DNA of 9,465 nucleotides, taken from contig JBCCTJ010000029.1 of assembly GCA_039198585.1 (NCBI GenBank), forward strand, positions 1-9,465, given 5' to 3'. Below the pieces are notes generated by a model, which saw only the letters and a list, made by a program, of their open reading frames with translations, searched no databases and was not told where the DNA came from. The DNA is from JBCCTJ01 sp039198585. GTDB taxonomy: Bacteria; Bacteroidota; Bacteroidia; Cytophagales; Amoebophilaceae. Numbering within the stretch: the first letter of the stretch is position 1; each line of letters begins with the position of its first letter. Below are positions 1 to 7,082 of the stretch, piece after piece. A program made the position numbers and the translations under genes.

Positions 1-102
1 GAAAATATAACTAAAAAGTGGATTGGTACTATTCATAATTGGAAAGATATTTTATCCCAACTTGCTATTATATTTGGTGATAGATTAAAGCTTAATCTAT
101 GA
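1..102 (+). CDS. IS256-family (mutator-type) transposase, C-terminal fragment
   Basis: The last 33 codons of a transposase are visible, ending in TGA at 100-102; the rest lies before the window. The peptide contains ITKKWIGTIHNW followed by LSQLAIIFGDRL. This fits the conserved tail of IS256/mutator transposases, of the form KKWt-pi-nW ... qLai-FegR. These DDE enzymes move their element by a copy-out route through a circular intermediate. The catalytic residues are not in this part, so activity cannot be judged. The frame is open to the window edge, and the close spacing to the inverted repeat at 117-142 is as expected for an intact right end. Family assignment rests on the tail motif plus the repeat sequence. 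Confidence 0.78.
   Translation, partial: ENITKKWIGTIHNWKDILSQLAIIFGDRLKLNL
80..100. repeat. Perfect 9-bp inverted repeat at the transposase stop codon
   Basis: The arms ATAGATTAA (80-88) and TTAATCTAT (92-100) are exact reverse complements around a 3-base spacer, AGC. The second arm runs into the TGA stop of the transposase. No T-run follows on the plus strand, so this is not a typical intrinsic terminator. It could be a transcript-end or transposition-related structure, or chance in AT-rich DNA. Confidence 0.5.
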
Positions 103-116
103 GCTTAAAAATATTC

Positions 117-142
117 TTGACACAGTTAATTAATCAGACCCT
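117..142. repeat. Right terminal inverted repeat of the IS256-type element
   Basis: On the plus strand it starts TTGACACAG and ends AGACCCT. Read as reverse complement it pairs with 9325-9350: the outer AGGGT and inner TGTGTCAA blocks are identical, and 20 of 26 positions agree overall. The inner block resembles the TGTGTAAA-type sequence known from IS256-family ends. Confidence 0.72.
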
Positions 143-359
143 GAATACATTTTTTGGTTCTTTTGCTCGTTATTTTACAGTGGCTGTTTCTTCCTGTTTT
201 TGCTTATTAGCACTTGTTTCTCAGTTAGTAGCATAGGGTAATATAAGTGCTATTATAGGGATTTCGCCTGCTGTTGTCATTGTTTTAATGGGATTGTTTG
301 TAATACTTTACACTCTATTTGGAGGTGTTAGAGCAGTAGCAAGAACAGATATACTATAA
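143..359 (+). pseudogene. Sodium:solute symporter (SSS) fragment, broken by IS insertion and stops
   Basis: Reading codons from 144 in the frame used at 360-881, the sequence runs FFGSFARYFTVAV, then a hydrophobic helix, then GISPAVVIVLMGLFVILYTL and FGGVRAVARTDIL. The last block matches the conserved SSS signature (Y-l-GG-rAV--TD--Q) of PutP/PanF-type transporters, which import proline and other solutes with Na+. Two in-frame stops break it: TAG at 234-236 and TAA at 357-359. The second falls exactly where the family has Gln after TDIL, so a CAA-to-TAA change would explain it. The N-terminal half is missing beyond the IS end at 142, and most of the C-terminal half is also absent. Only about 70 of roughly 500 residues remain, so this is not functional. 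Confidence 0.72.
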
Positions 360-881
360 ATGATTGTGATTGTTTTTTGCTCTATCTTTTTCTTTTTGAT
401 CTGCTACTATATGGTTTCCTACTGGGCTGAGCCATCTGCTACTTCCCTGAACTACTGGGGCCTTTATTTGCTTCGCGTATTGGCTGCTAGCATTGCCTGT
501 GGCGGCTTTATAGGCAAGAAAATGTGCGAAAATGCACTGCAACCTTTTTTTAACTTCTACTACCAGTGGTCGGTATTTTTGTGTATTACCTGTGTCACAC
601 CGATTACAGCAATTTCAGATCTTAACAATTCAGTCACTCCTTTTTATCTTGTCGTTTGGGTGATGGCAACTGATTTCTTTGTGGACTGGAGTACCTTTTG
701 GCTTTTTCAAAGTTTAGCCTTGTTCGTTTTGCTGTCCGTACACAAGGCAATCACAGGAAGGTGGATGATTGCCTTGCAGAATGACTATGTTCTCCCTGTT
801 TTAGCTTCTATTGCTGTTTCTTTGGGAGGCGTATATCTTATAAATACTTACGAGATGATACTGCCAATGCTAAAAAGCTAG
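360..881 (+). pseudogene. CqsS/LqsS-like multi-TM sensor domain, remnant
   Basis: The 173-residue open stretch is almost entirely membrane helices, about five or six, with little polar sequence. After the first helix comes YYMVSYWAEP, and near residue 110 comes DFFVDWSTFWLFQSLALFVL. The order and spacing, and especially DWST-W, resemble the membrane module of the autoinducer-sensing kinases CqsS (Vibrio) and LqsS (Legionella). That family resemblance is from memory and was not aligned by computer. It continues in frame from the symporter fragment, separated only by the stop at 357, and ends at a stop created by a frameshift near 850-870. An ATG at 360 exists, but I regard it as internal Met of the old gene, not a start. 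It might still be expressed as a small membrane protein, which I think unlikely. Confidence 0.6.
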
Positions 882-1570
882 AAGAAAAGAAGCAAAACAT
901 ACTGGTATCTATTACTGATAGCGCTGATGAGCTCTCTCAAGTGATTGGGAAGGATAGCATGATGATGAAAGAAGATGCAAAAGAATGTTGAGGTTCTTGA
1001 ACTAAAGCTTGGCGATGATCAAGAAGTAAAAAATGCCATGCAATACTTCTACAAGAAGAATGAGGACTCTAAAAGGCATTTGCGCATGGCTGTTAGAGAA
1101 ATCAAACTCAACGATCTATTCGATGATGCGTGGTATGACCTCGATGCAAAAGATTTGAATCCAAGCGACCACTATGTCCAAATAGAGCGCAATAACTCCT
1201 CTCAGTCTATTTTTGGTGACTTGTACTATCTCAAAAGTCTTGTTGTGAATGGTACCGAATATGGCATGAATAACAGTGAAACCAAGAGAGCTAGACTGAT
1301 TGCAGATGATATATTTATCCAGTATGACTTGCCAGATATCTACAAGAATGATGCTAAAAAAACGATTAGAATCACCATCACCAATGATCCTGATCTGGCG
1401 CTAGGAGGGGAAGTATACGCCCCCTATAAGTGATAAGTCCAAAGAAAAACTAGTTCCTAAAGAACAATATCAGGATTGTGAAAGCTCACTTTGGATTCTT
1501 TAGTTTTAGTAAGTCGGGAAAATACATGACTCAAACCTATGTTTTGCCGCTTAATCTTAAGGCGATTCGT
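851..1570 (+). pseudogene. Histidine kinase core remnant (HATPase), frameshifted
   Basis: The reading passes through several frames. Codons from 851 give a charged coiled linker (KKLEEKKQNILVS ...) that ends at TGA 990-992. The frame from 975 gives 152 residues to TGA 1431-1433. A third frame gives TPPISDKSKEKLVPKEQYQ, and the frame of 1454-1700 carries RIVKAHFGFFSF ... YMTQTYVLPL. The 975-1433 part holds IFGDLYYLKSLVVNG, which fits the GD-x3-L N-box region of HATPase_c. The IVKAHFG and YVLPL blocks fit the last glycine box and final strand of kinases, where 'ivkaHgG' and 'tftLPl' are usual. No clear phospho-accepting H-box is visible in the linker. At least three frameshifts make this a relic. 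An isolated ORF at 975-1433 starts with ATG but lacks the rest of the ATP site. Confidence 0.65.
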
Positions 1571-1972
1571 CCTAAGATTGAATACTTTGCCTATGATGAT
1601 CTGTTTGATGAAGTGAGAATAAACTCTCCAGAAGATCAAACATTTCTTGCTCAAGTATCCAAAAAAGGCATGCAAGTTGATAAGATAAAAGTGGCTATGT
1701 AGGTAGCCAAGCACTACCATTTCAAGCAGTTTCCTAATTCGGGTGAGCCCTACTATCTGCATCCGTTGAGTGTCGCTACTATCTTGCTTGACTGCACAGA
1801 TGATGAAGCCGTTATCATTGATGCTCTCTTGCAGGATGCCATAGAGGATACTCCTTATGAAGTAAGTCAGATGAAGACGATGTTTGGTGATCGGATTACT
1901 AGCATTGTTCAAGAAGTCACGCATCTTATTTTTAGCTATTTGTTTGGATTTCGGTGGGATTTCTACGTATAA
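1571..1972 (+). pseudogene. RelA/SpoT-type (p)ppGpp hydrolase HD domain, truncated and inactivated
   Basis: In the same frame as the kinase tail, after a linker of about 50 residues, comes VAKHYHFKQFPNSGEPYYLH, then a segment ending ALLQDAIEDT and finally a block ending IVQEVTHL. These match the N-terminal HD hydrolase domain of RelA/SpoT proteins, which removes pyrophosphate from (p)ppGpp (consensus AkkyH--Q-R-SGePY--HP and aLLHD--EDT). A TAG at 1700-1702 interrupts the frame. The metal-binding His-Asp pair is QD here (CAG at 1832-1834), so hydrolase activity would be lost even if the protein were made. Homology stops at about 1927, and the next 14 codons to TAA at 1970-1972 look unrelated. 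No synthetase, TGS or ACT domain follows. Confidence 0.78.
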
Positions 1973-1992
1973 ATGTACCTCTTATTTACTAG

Positions 1993-2073
1993 ATTAAAGC
2001 AAAATTAGTTGGTTTTTTAGACTATTTTTTTATTGCTGACACTCCCATTGAAGAAGAAAAAGCAATAGAGTGA
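1993..2073 (+). other. Short ORF tail, possible last piece of the decayed gene
   Basis: Between the HD remnant and the lysS cluster, one frame reads KLVGFLDYFFIADTPIEEEK and ends at TGA 2071-2073. It has no start codon, and a stop lies just before it. The mix of hydrophobic residues then ADTP-EEE-AIE looks protein-like, and its position suggests the C-terminus of the same ancient gene after a large deletion. I do not recognise it, and at 26 codons it may be chance. Confidence 0.2.
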
Positions 2074-2088
2074 TGAGAGTAAAATGGA

Positions 2089-2116
2089 CTAGGTAAGTTT
2101 TCCTAGATTTTTTTTT
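2089..2116 (+). terminator. Possible weak intrinsic terminator facing the lysS end
   Basis: CTAGG (2089-2093) and CCTAG (2102-2106) form a 5-bp stem with an 8-base loop, followed on the plus strand by a run of nine T (2108-2116). The stem overlaps the lysS stop codon (2103-2105). On the plus strand it could stop transcription coming from the pseudogene side; on the minus strand it lacks a good T-run. The stem is short, so confidence is low. Confidence 0.28.
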
Positions 2117-3632
2117 CCTTACGCATCTGTGGAAATAAAATGACTTCTTGAATTGAGCTCTGGTTGGTCATGATCATAGCTAAGCGGTCTATACCAATAC
2201 CAATACCAGCAGTAGGAGCCATACCATACGAAAGAGATCTTAAAAAGTCTTCATCAAGCAACATGGCTTCTTGATCTCCTTGTATCGCTAGTCTGTGCTG
2301 TGACTCAAACCTTTTACGTTGCTCTACTGGGTCATTAAGCTCTGAGAATGCATTGCATATTTCTTTTCCATTACAAATTACCTCAAATCGTTCTACAAGC
2401 TCAGGATTATCGTGATGTTGTTTAGCCAAGGGAGAGATCTCAATGGGATAATCTGTAATAAAAGTGGGTTGTATCATCTTAGGTTCGCAGACATGCCCAA
2501 ATAGAGCATCTATAATTTTTACCCTGTCTGCTTTCTTATCTACAGCTACGTGAAGCTTATGAGCTAGTAGACGAAGTTCCTGTTTATTCATGTGGGCTAT
2601 ATCTACTCCCGTATAGTGCTTTATAGCACCTAAGATAGTAAACCGTTGCCATGGTTTCCCAAAATCAATAACATGTTCGCCTACTTGTACTTGCGTAGTA
2701 CGATGAATATCAAGTGCTACTTGTTTAATTAGGTTTTCCACAAAACTCATCATCCATTGATAATCACGGTATGCTACATAAAGTTCTACTACTGTAAATT
2801 CTGGGTTATGAAAACGAGACATGCCTTCATTTCTAAAATTTTTAGCAAACTCATAAACGCCAGGAAACCCACCTACTATTAGTCGCTTCAAGTAAAGCTC
2901 ATTAGCAATACGCAAATAAAGGGGCATATCTAATGTGTTGTGATGCGTTTTAAAAGGACGTGCATGAGCTCCTCCATAAAGAGGTTGTAAAATCGGGGTT
3001 TCTACTTCCAAGTAGCCAGCCTCATCAAATTGTTTTCTAATGCTTTTGATCAGTTTCGTTCTTTTCTGAAAAGTATCTCGTACATGTTGGTTAAGAATTA
3101 GATCTACGTAGCGCTGCCTATAGCGCTGATCAGGATCAGAAAAGCTATAAAAAGTTTCGTTCTTATTAGCAGCAGACTTGACTTCTTTCACACTAGGTAA
3201 AGGCTTAATAGCCTTACTAAGAAGTTTGAGAGTAGTAGTATGAATAGCTAAAACCCCTGTTTTGGTTGTAAACGTATATCCTTGTATACCCACAATATCT
3301 CCTATATCCAGTAGTTTTTTAAATATTTCGTTATAGAAGGTTTTGTTTTCTCCCGGGCAAAGAGAGTCACGATGAATATAAAGCTGGACTTTACCAGTAT
3401 GATCTTGTATTTCTATAAAAGATGCTGCTCCCATGATGCGCCTACTCATAATACGCCCAGCAAGAATGACTTCTTGTTTTTTAGTGCTATCTTCTTGATA
3501 GATGCTGATAGTTTTCGCAACTGTTGTATTAGCAAAGAAGCTAGCAGAAGGATAGGGGTTGATACCAAGGCTGCGTAGTTTATCAACTTTTTTTTGGCGC
3601 AATATTTCTTGTTCACTTAGGGGAAGTTGCAT
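2103..3632 (-). CDS. lysS: Lysyl-tRNA synthetase, class II
   Basis: This cytoplasmic enzyme charges tRNA-Lys with lysine using ATP. The 509 residues are full length for the bacterial family. An anticodon-binding OB fold occupies roughly residues 54-140 (LAGRIMSRR, SFIEIQDHTGKVQLYI). The class II core follows: RYRQRYVDLI (171-180), motif 1 around YLEVETPILQP (207-217), motif 2 FAKNFRNEG then HNPEFT (262-280), the lysine/ATP region CNAFSELNDP (426-435), and motif 3 GIGIGIDRL (476-484). The form FSDPDQRYRQRYVDL is typical of Bacteroidota LysRS. All catalytic blocks look intact. The ATG lies 10 bp after the yidC stop with no Shine-Dalgarno sequence, normal for this phylum. It is the last gene of the rho-yidC-lysS run, so it is probably co-transcribed. 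Confidence 0.97.
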   Translation of the reverse strand: MQLPLSEQEILRQKKVDKLRSLGINPYPSASFFANTTVAKTISIYQEDSTKKQEVILAGRIMSRRIMGAASFIEIQDHTGKVQLYIHRDSLCPGENKTFYNEIFKKLLDIGDIVGIQGYTFTTKTGVLAIHTTTLKLLSKAIKPLPSVKEVKSAANKNETFYSFSDPDQRYRQRYVDLILNQHVRDTFQKRTKLIKSIRKQFDEAGYLEVETPILQPLYGGAHARPFKTHHNTLDMPLYLRIANELYLKRLIVGGFPGVYEFAKNFRNEGMSRFHNPEFTVVELYVAYRDYQWMMSFVENLIKQVALDIHRTTQVQVGEHVIDFGKPWQRFTILGAIKHYTGVDIAHMNKQELRLLAHKLHVAVDKKADRVKIIDALFGHVCEPKMIQPTFITDYPIEISPLAKQHHDNPELVERFEVICNGKEICNAFSELNDPVEQRKRFESQHRLAIQGDQEAMLLDEDFLRSLSYGMAPTAGIGIGIDRLAMIMTNQSSIQEVILFPQMRKEKKI

Positions 3633-3642
3633 AAAGAATTGT

Positions 3643-5367
3643 TTATTGTTTTTTCTTCTCTATTTTCTTTTGCAGTCTTGTTTGGGCACGTGATCTTTTG
3701 GGGTTGATAGCATCATTGTTTGCCATTTTCGATAGGGTTGCCTGTGTGATAGCCTCTTCATTAACAATCAGTCTAATAATTAGCTGTTGGCATAAATCTA
3801 ACAAGCTAGAGAAAATGCGATAAATCCACCAACTAACAGGATAGGTATTGAAAACGAACATCAACATAAGTGGTAACCCATAAGTCAGTAGTCTATTTTG
3901 TGTGCCTGTCTGTTCTGGTGGTTTTTTCTTAAGATTTTCTACTACAATGGGTAAAAAAGTACCTATAAGTCCCATCAAACTGATGAAGTTGCCAATAAGC
4001 GGTATGGAAAAAGGTAAAGATAGCAAGTCATCATAAGTTGAAATATCTGGTATCCATAGAAATGAGAGTTGCCTAAAGTCAATTTTATAGCGTGTGAAAT
4101 TGATCATACATATAAAAATAGGTATCTGAATAAAGATTGATAGCAGCTGTTTGAGTGGATTGGCTCCTGCCTTTCTGTACAACTGCATAGTTTCCAGGTC
4201 TTTACTGGATTTTTCTTTATTAGATGCATTAATGGCAGCAAGCATGGGCTTCAAAGCATGCATTTTAATGCTATTTACATGGCCTTGGTAGTTAAAGTAA
4301 AACTGCAAAAGTGCAAAAATTAGAATAAGAATCAATAGCACCCATATATAGTTAGCTATATATTGATGCAAGTAGCCTGCAATAGGAAGAATAATATAAG
4401 TATTGATAGGGCGAAATATTCTAGGCCCTAAGTAATGATTATTTTCAAAATTCTTGGCAAACCCTTTCAAAGTATAATAGTCATTAGGTCCGAAGAAAAA
4501 TTGCAATGAACCTATTGTTTTTATTTTAATACCTACAGATTTCACGATGTGATTTTCTCCTTTTGCTGGGGGCTGTACAAGCAATTCAGTTCCTTGAAAA
4601 GAATCAGAAGATGTAATTCCCTGCAAAAAATAATTGGTCTTGATACTCACCCAGCTAGCTGGTTTGTCTAATTTGGTGTGAACAGGTTGATCTTTTTTAT
4701 CTCTCAGAGAGCGCATATATTGCTTATGATCTTGGTATTGAACTAATGTATTGCGACGAGTGATTTCTATATGGTTGTCTTGGTTGGCTAAATGCTGAAT
4801 CCAGGATAACTCATATGCTTTATTAACTGCTAGATTATCACTTGTAGTCATATGACAAGTGACAATATACCCTTTACTAGACAAATAGAACTGAATGCGA
4901 ATCCACTGATTACTTTCTTGATCAAACATATGTGTCAAGGTAATGGTTGTTCCACATTTATCTTGGTTGATTTCACTACTGAAGAGAAGTGCTGACAGAT
5001 CAACCTTAGCTCCTTCTTTCGTAGTCAGCTCTATTTTCATATTGCTATTTAGAGCAGTCAATAAATGTAAGGGTTTTTGATCGAAGGTTGTGTATTTTTT
5101 TAGTTGTACACCTACTACTCTTGCTCCTTGTGGAGAAAGTAAAACACGCATATCCTCATTTTCAAGAACAATGTTATCACTAGATAAGAGCGTATTATCT
5201 AGTTTTTTTTGTACAAAAAGTAGTAGCTTGCTAGCAGCCACTAATTTTTGTTTTTCTTGAATCGCTACAGATTCTTTTTTGTTTGTATGTGAGAAAAAAC
5301 GAAAATGTAGAAACAAAACAATTACCAAAAGCAGTGTGCCAATAATTTGACTTCGTCCTTTATTCAT
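3643..5367 (-). CDS. yidC: Membrane protein insertase YidC
   Basis: YidC inserts and folds inner-membrane proteins, alone or with SecYEG. The 574 residues match the two-part Gram-negative type: an N-terminal anchor (about 8-22), a large periplasmic beta domain (about 60-320), then the conserved core with helices near 338-358, 405-424, 455-476 and 494-535. Family blocks include LYRKAGANPLKQLL (396-409), FRQLSFLWIPDIS (431-443) and a lysine-rich tail (557-574) of the kind that contacts ribosomes. Two departures are visible. The core helix that normally carries one Arg (Lys in many Bacteroidota) in the hydrophilic groove reads IFALLQFYFNYQG, with Ala352 at that place. The segment before the last helix reads FNTYPVSWWIYRIFSS instead of a usual GLxLYY-like string. 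It starts 20 bp after rho and ends 10 bp before lysS. Confidence 0.95.
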   Translation of the reverse strand: MNKGRSQIIGTLLLVIVLFLHFRFFSHTNKKESVAIQEKQKLVAASKLLLFVQKKLDNTLLSSDNIVLENEDMRVLLSPQGARVVGVQLKKYTTFDQKPLHLLTALNSNMKIELTTKEGAKVDLSALLFSSEINQDKCGTTITLTHMFDQESNQWIRIQFYLSSKGYIVTCHMTTSDNLAVNKAYELSWIQHLANQDNHIEITRRNTLVQYQDHKQYMRSLRDKKDQPVHTKLDKPASWVSIKTNYFLQGITSSDSFQGTELLVQPPAKGENHIVKSVGIKIKTIGSLQFFFGPNDYYTLKGFAKNFENNHYLGPRIFRPINTYIILPIAGYLHQYIANYIWVLLILILIFALLQFYFNYQGHVNSIKMHALKPMLAAINASNKEKSSKDLETMQLYRKAGANPLKQLLSIFIQIPIFICMINFTRYKIDFRQLSFLWIPDISTYDDLLSLPFSIPLIGNFISLMGLIGTFLPIVVENLKKKPPEQTGTQNRLLTYGLPLMLMFVFNTYPVSWWIYRIFSSLLDLCQQLIIRLIVNEEAITQATLSKMANNDAINPKRSRAQTRLQKKIEKKKQ

Positions 5368-5387
5368 TATGAAGCTATTTTACAATC

Positions 5388-6851
5388 TTATCGATCCATA
5401 GAAGCTAAGAATATTTCATTGTTTTCTGTTCCTTTCATATTGCTAATCAAGAACTCTAAAGCTTCATCTATTTTCATATCTGACATGACCCTTCTTAAGA
5501 TATTAATATTCTTTAGTTTTTCTGGATTTTGTAGATCTTCACCACGACGAGTACTTGACTTGTGTACATCTATAGCTGGATATAATCCTTTGTTAGCAAG
5601 TGACCTTTGTAGCTGAAGTTCCATATTACCAGTTCCTTTGAACTCTTCAAATATATGCTCATCCATACGTGACCCTGTCTCGACAAGCGCACTAGCAATA
5701 ATTGTAAGAGAGCCTCCATGCTCTATATTTCTGGCTGCACCGAAAAAGCGCTTGGGGTGGTGCATAGCATTGGCATCTATTCCTCCTGAAAGGATTTTTC
5801 CTGAGGCAGGAGTAACAATGTTATGGGCACGTGCAAGTCGCGTAATAGAATCAAGAATGATCACAACATCATGCCCACACTCTACCATATTTTTTGCTTT
5901 GCCTAAAACTAAATTAGCCACTTTAACATGATTTTCATCTTGTTCATCAAAAGTAGAGGCAATCACTTCTGCATGAACATTACGGCGCATATCAGTCACT
6001 TCTTCAGGTCTTTCCCCTATCATAAGAATAATCAGATATACTTCTGGGTGGTTATGTGCAATTCCATTCGCTATTTCCTTAAGCAATGTTGTTTTTCCAG
6101 CCTTAGGAGGAGCTACGATCATAGCACGTTGTCCTTTACCGATAGGGGCCAGTAAGTCAATAATACGAGTAGCATATTGATTAGACTTTGTACTTAACTG
6201 TAATTTTTCTTTCGGGAATAAGGGAGTTAGGTATTCAAAGTTAACACGACTTTTCATACCTTCCATGTCTTGCCCATTCACCATATCTATACTCATCAAA
6301 CCAAAGTATTTTTCTCCTTCTTTTGGAATTCTGAGTTTGCCGCGAACGGTATCTCCTTTCTTTAGTCTCCATGTTTTAATAAGATGATGAGAAACATATA
6401 CATCATCTGGACTAGGCAAGTAATTGTAGTCAGAAGAGCGTAAAAAGCCATATCCTTCACTCATAATCTCTAAAACTCCTTCTGCTTCTACAAGACCCGC
6501 AAAGGCCTCTAATTGGCTAGTTCTATTATTTTTTTCTTGTTTATTGTGATCTAGATTTTGCTGGGAATCTCTTTTTACCTTGCTATTTCTCTTATTTTTA
6601 TCGTTAGCTTTATGAGCAGATGTACTTTCTTTTTTTTTTGCTTCAGTGATAGCCTTTTTATGCTCCTTATCGCTTGCTTGTATTGTCTTATTTTTTTCGT
6701 AGCTTTCTTCGGGCATAAGAGCTTGCTGATCTAGGATCTTATAAATAAGATCCTGAAGATCAATATTTTCATATTCTTCAATGTTTATTTTTCTAGCAAT
6801 TTCTTTTAATTCTGTTGGTAAAAGCCTTTTAAGCTGTTCGATTGTATACAT
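5388..6851 (-). CDS. rho: Transcription termination factor Rho
   Basis: Rho is a hexameric RNA-dependent ATPase that ends transcription. From the ATG at 6851 it has 487 residues. An N-terminal Rho_N helical domain (1-43, MYTIEQLKRLLPTELKEIAR) is followed by a Lys/Asn/Ser-rich linker (about 50-113) and the RNA-binding OB fold (about 124-195, GVLEIMSEGYGFLRSSDYNY). The ATPase domain has P-loop APPKAGKT (247-254), Walker B VVIILD (329-334), the Q-loop LSGGIDANA and the Arg-finger block FFGAARN. The frame stays open 29 codons further upstream to an ATG at 6938. I prefer 6851 because the MYTIEQL start aligns with Bacteroidota Rho proteins and the extra 29 residues do not resemble them. The linker is a common Bacteroidota feature. 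It heads the cluster with yidC and lysS. Confidence 0.96.
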   Translation of the reverse strand: MYTIEQLKRLLPTELKEIARKINIEEYENIDLQDLIYKILDQQALMPEESYEKNKTIQASDKEHKKAITEAKKKESTSAHKANDKNKRNSKVKRDSQQNLDHNKQEKNNRTSQLEAFAGLVEAEGVLEIMSEGYGFLRSSDYNYLPSPDDVYVSHHLIKTWRLKKGDTVRGKLRIPKEGEKYFGLMSIDMVNGQDMEGMKSRVNFEYLTPLFPKEKLQLSTKSNQYATRIIDLLAPIGKGQRAMIVAPPKAGKTTLLKEIANGIAHNHPEVYLIILMIGERPEEVTDMRRNVHAEVIASTFDEQDENHVKVANLVLGKAKNMVECGHDVVIILDSITRLARAHNIVTPASGKILSGGIDANAMHHPKRFFGAARNIEHGGSLTIIASALVETGSRMDEHIFEEFKGTGNMELQLQRSLANKGLYPAIDVHKSSTRRGEDLQNPEKLKNINILRRVMSDMKIDEALEFLISNMKGTENNEIFLASMDR

Positions 6852-7082
6852 AATGATTGTCAGGTAAGAATTATGATCGTGTAAATTCTCAATAGCTGTA
6901 GATATATTTTTTAGAGAGATTTTGTTCTTGATAGGCAATAATAAGTATTTGATGGCTATTCATGCAAAGGTTCGCGCATTTCTTCTTGATATAGAGCGTG
7001 TTCAAGTAGTTGTAGTATGATACAGCATATCATATTCTTCATAATCGGTAGTACTAGAAGTCTGTATTTGCTTATTGGCTGA
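6852..7082 (-). other. Intergenic region upstream of rho with weak coding-like scraps
   Basis: The 231 bp between rho and the 667-codon gene hold no supported gene. A minus-strand frame ending at 7002 reads DYEEYDMLYHTTTT, and another ending at 6956 reads LEHALYQEEMREPLHE. Joined by one frameshift, they could be the tail of a decayed gene. An inverted repeat lies at 7016-7022/7028-7034 (TATGATA / TATCATA, 5-base loop) with no T-run. I found no convincing TAnnTTTG promoter for rho. Confidence 0.3.

Larger units (their letters stand above)
1..142 (+). mobile_element. Right end of an IS256-family insertion sequence (cut by window start)
   Basis: This stretch holds the end of a transposase reading frame (stop at 100-102), a short spacer and a 26-bp terminal inverted repeat at 117-142. 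Its reverse complement begins AGGGT and ends TGTGTCAA. It matches the left-end repeat at 9325-9350 at 20 of 26 positions by my count. Symporter homology starts directly after position 142, so the element appears to have inserted into that gene. The other end, and hence the target duplication, lies outside the window. IS256-type elements usually duplicate 8-9 bp, so the bases from 143 on would be one copy. Confidence 0.8.

Noticed and set aside
117..156. Outward promoter at the IS end (TTGACA then TACATTTT)
   Set aside because: TTGACA is not the Bacteroidota -33 element, spacing is too long, and the downstream element is imperfect; the gene beyond is dead.
99..236. ATG at 99 opening a frame into the symporter remnant
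   Set aside because: The ATG and the codons up to 142 lie inside the IS right end, so this is a chance junction frame, not the old gene start.
1457..1924. 155-codon open frame on the minus strand
   Set aside because: It lies antisense to clear kinase-tail and SpoT HD homology and shows no family motif of its own.
6852..6938. 29-codon N-terminal extension of rho
   Set aside because: The internal Met at 6851 begins the conserved Rho_N sequence; the extension does not resemble Rho and has no initiation signal.
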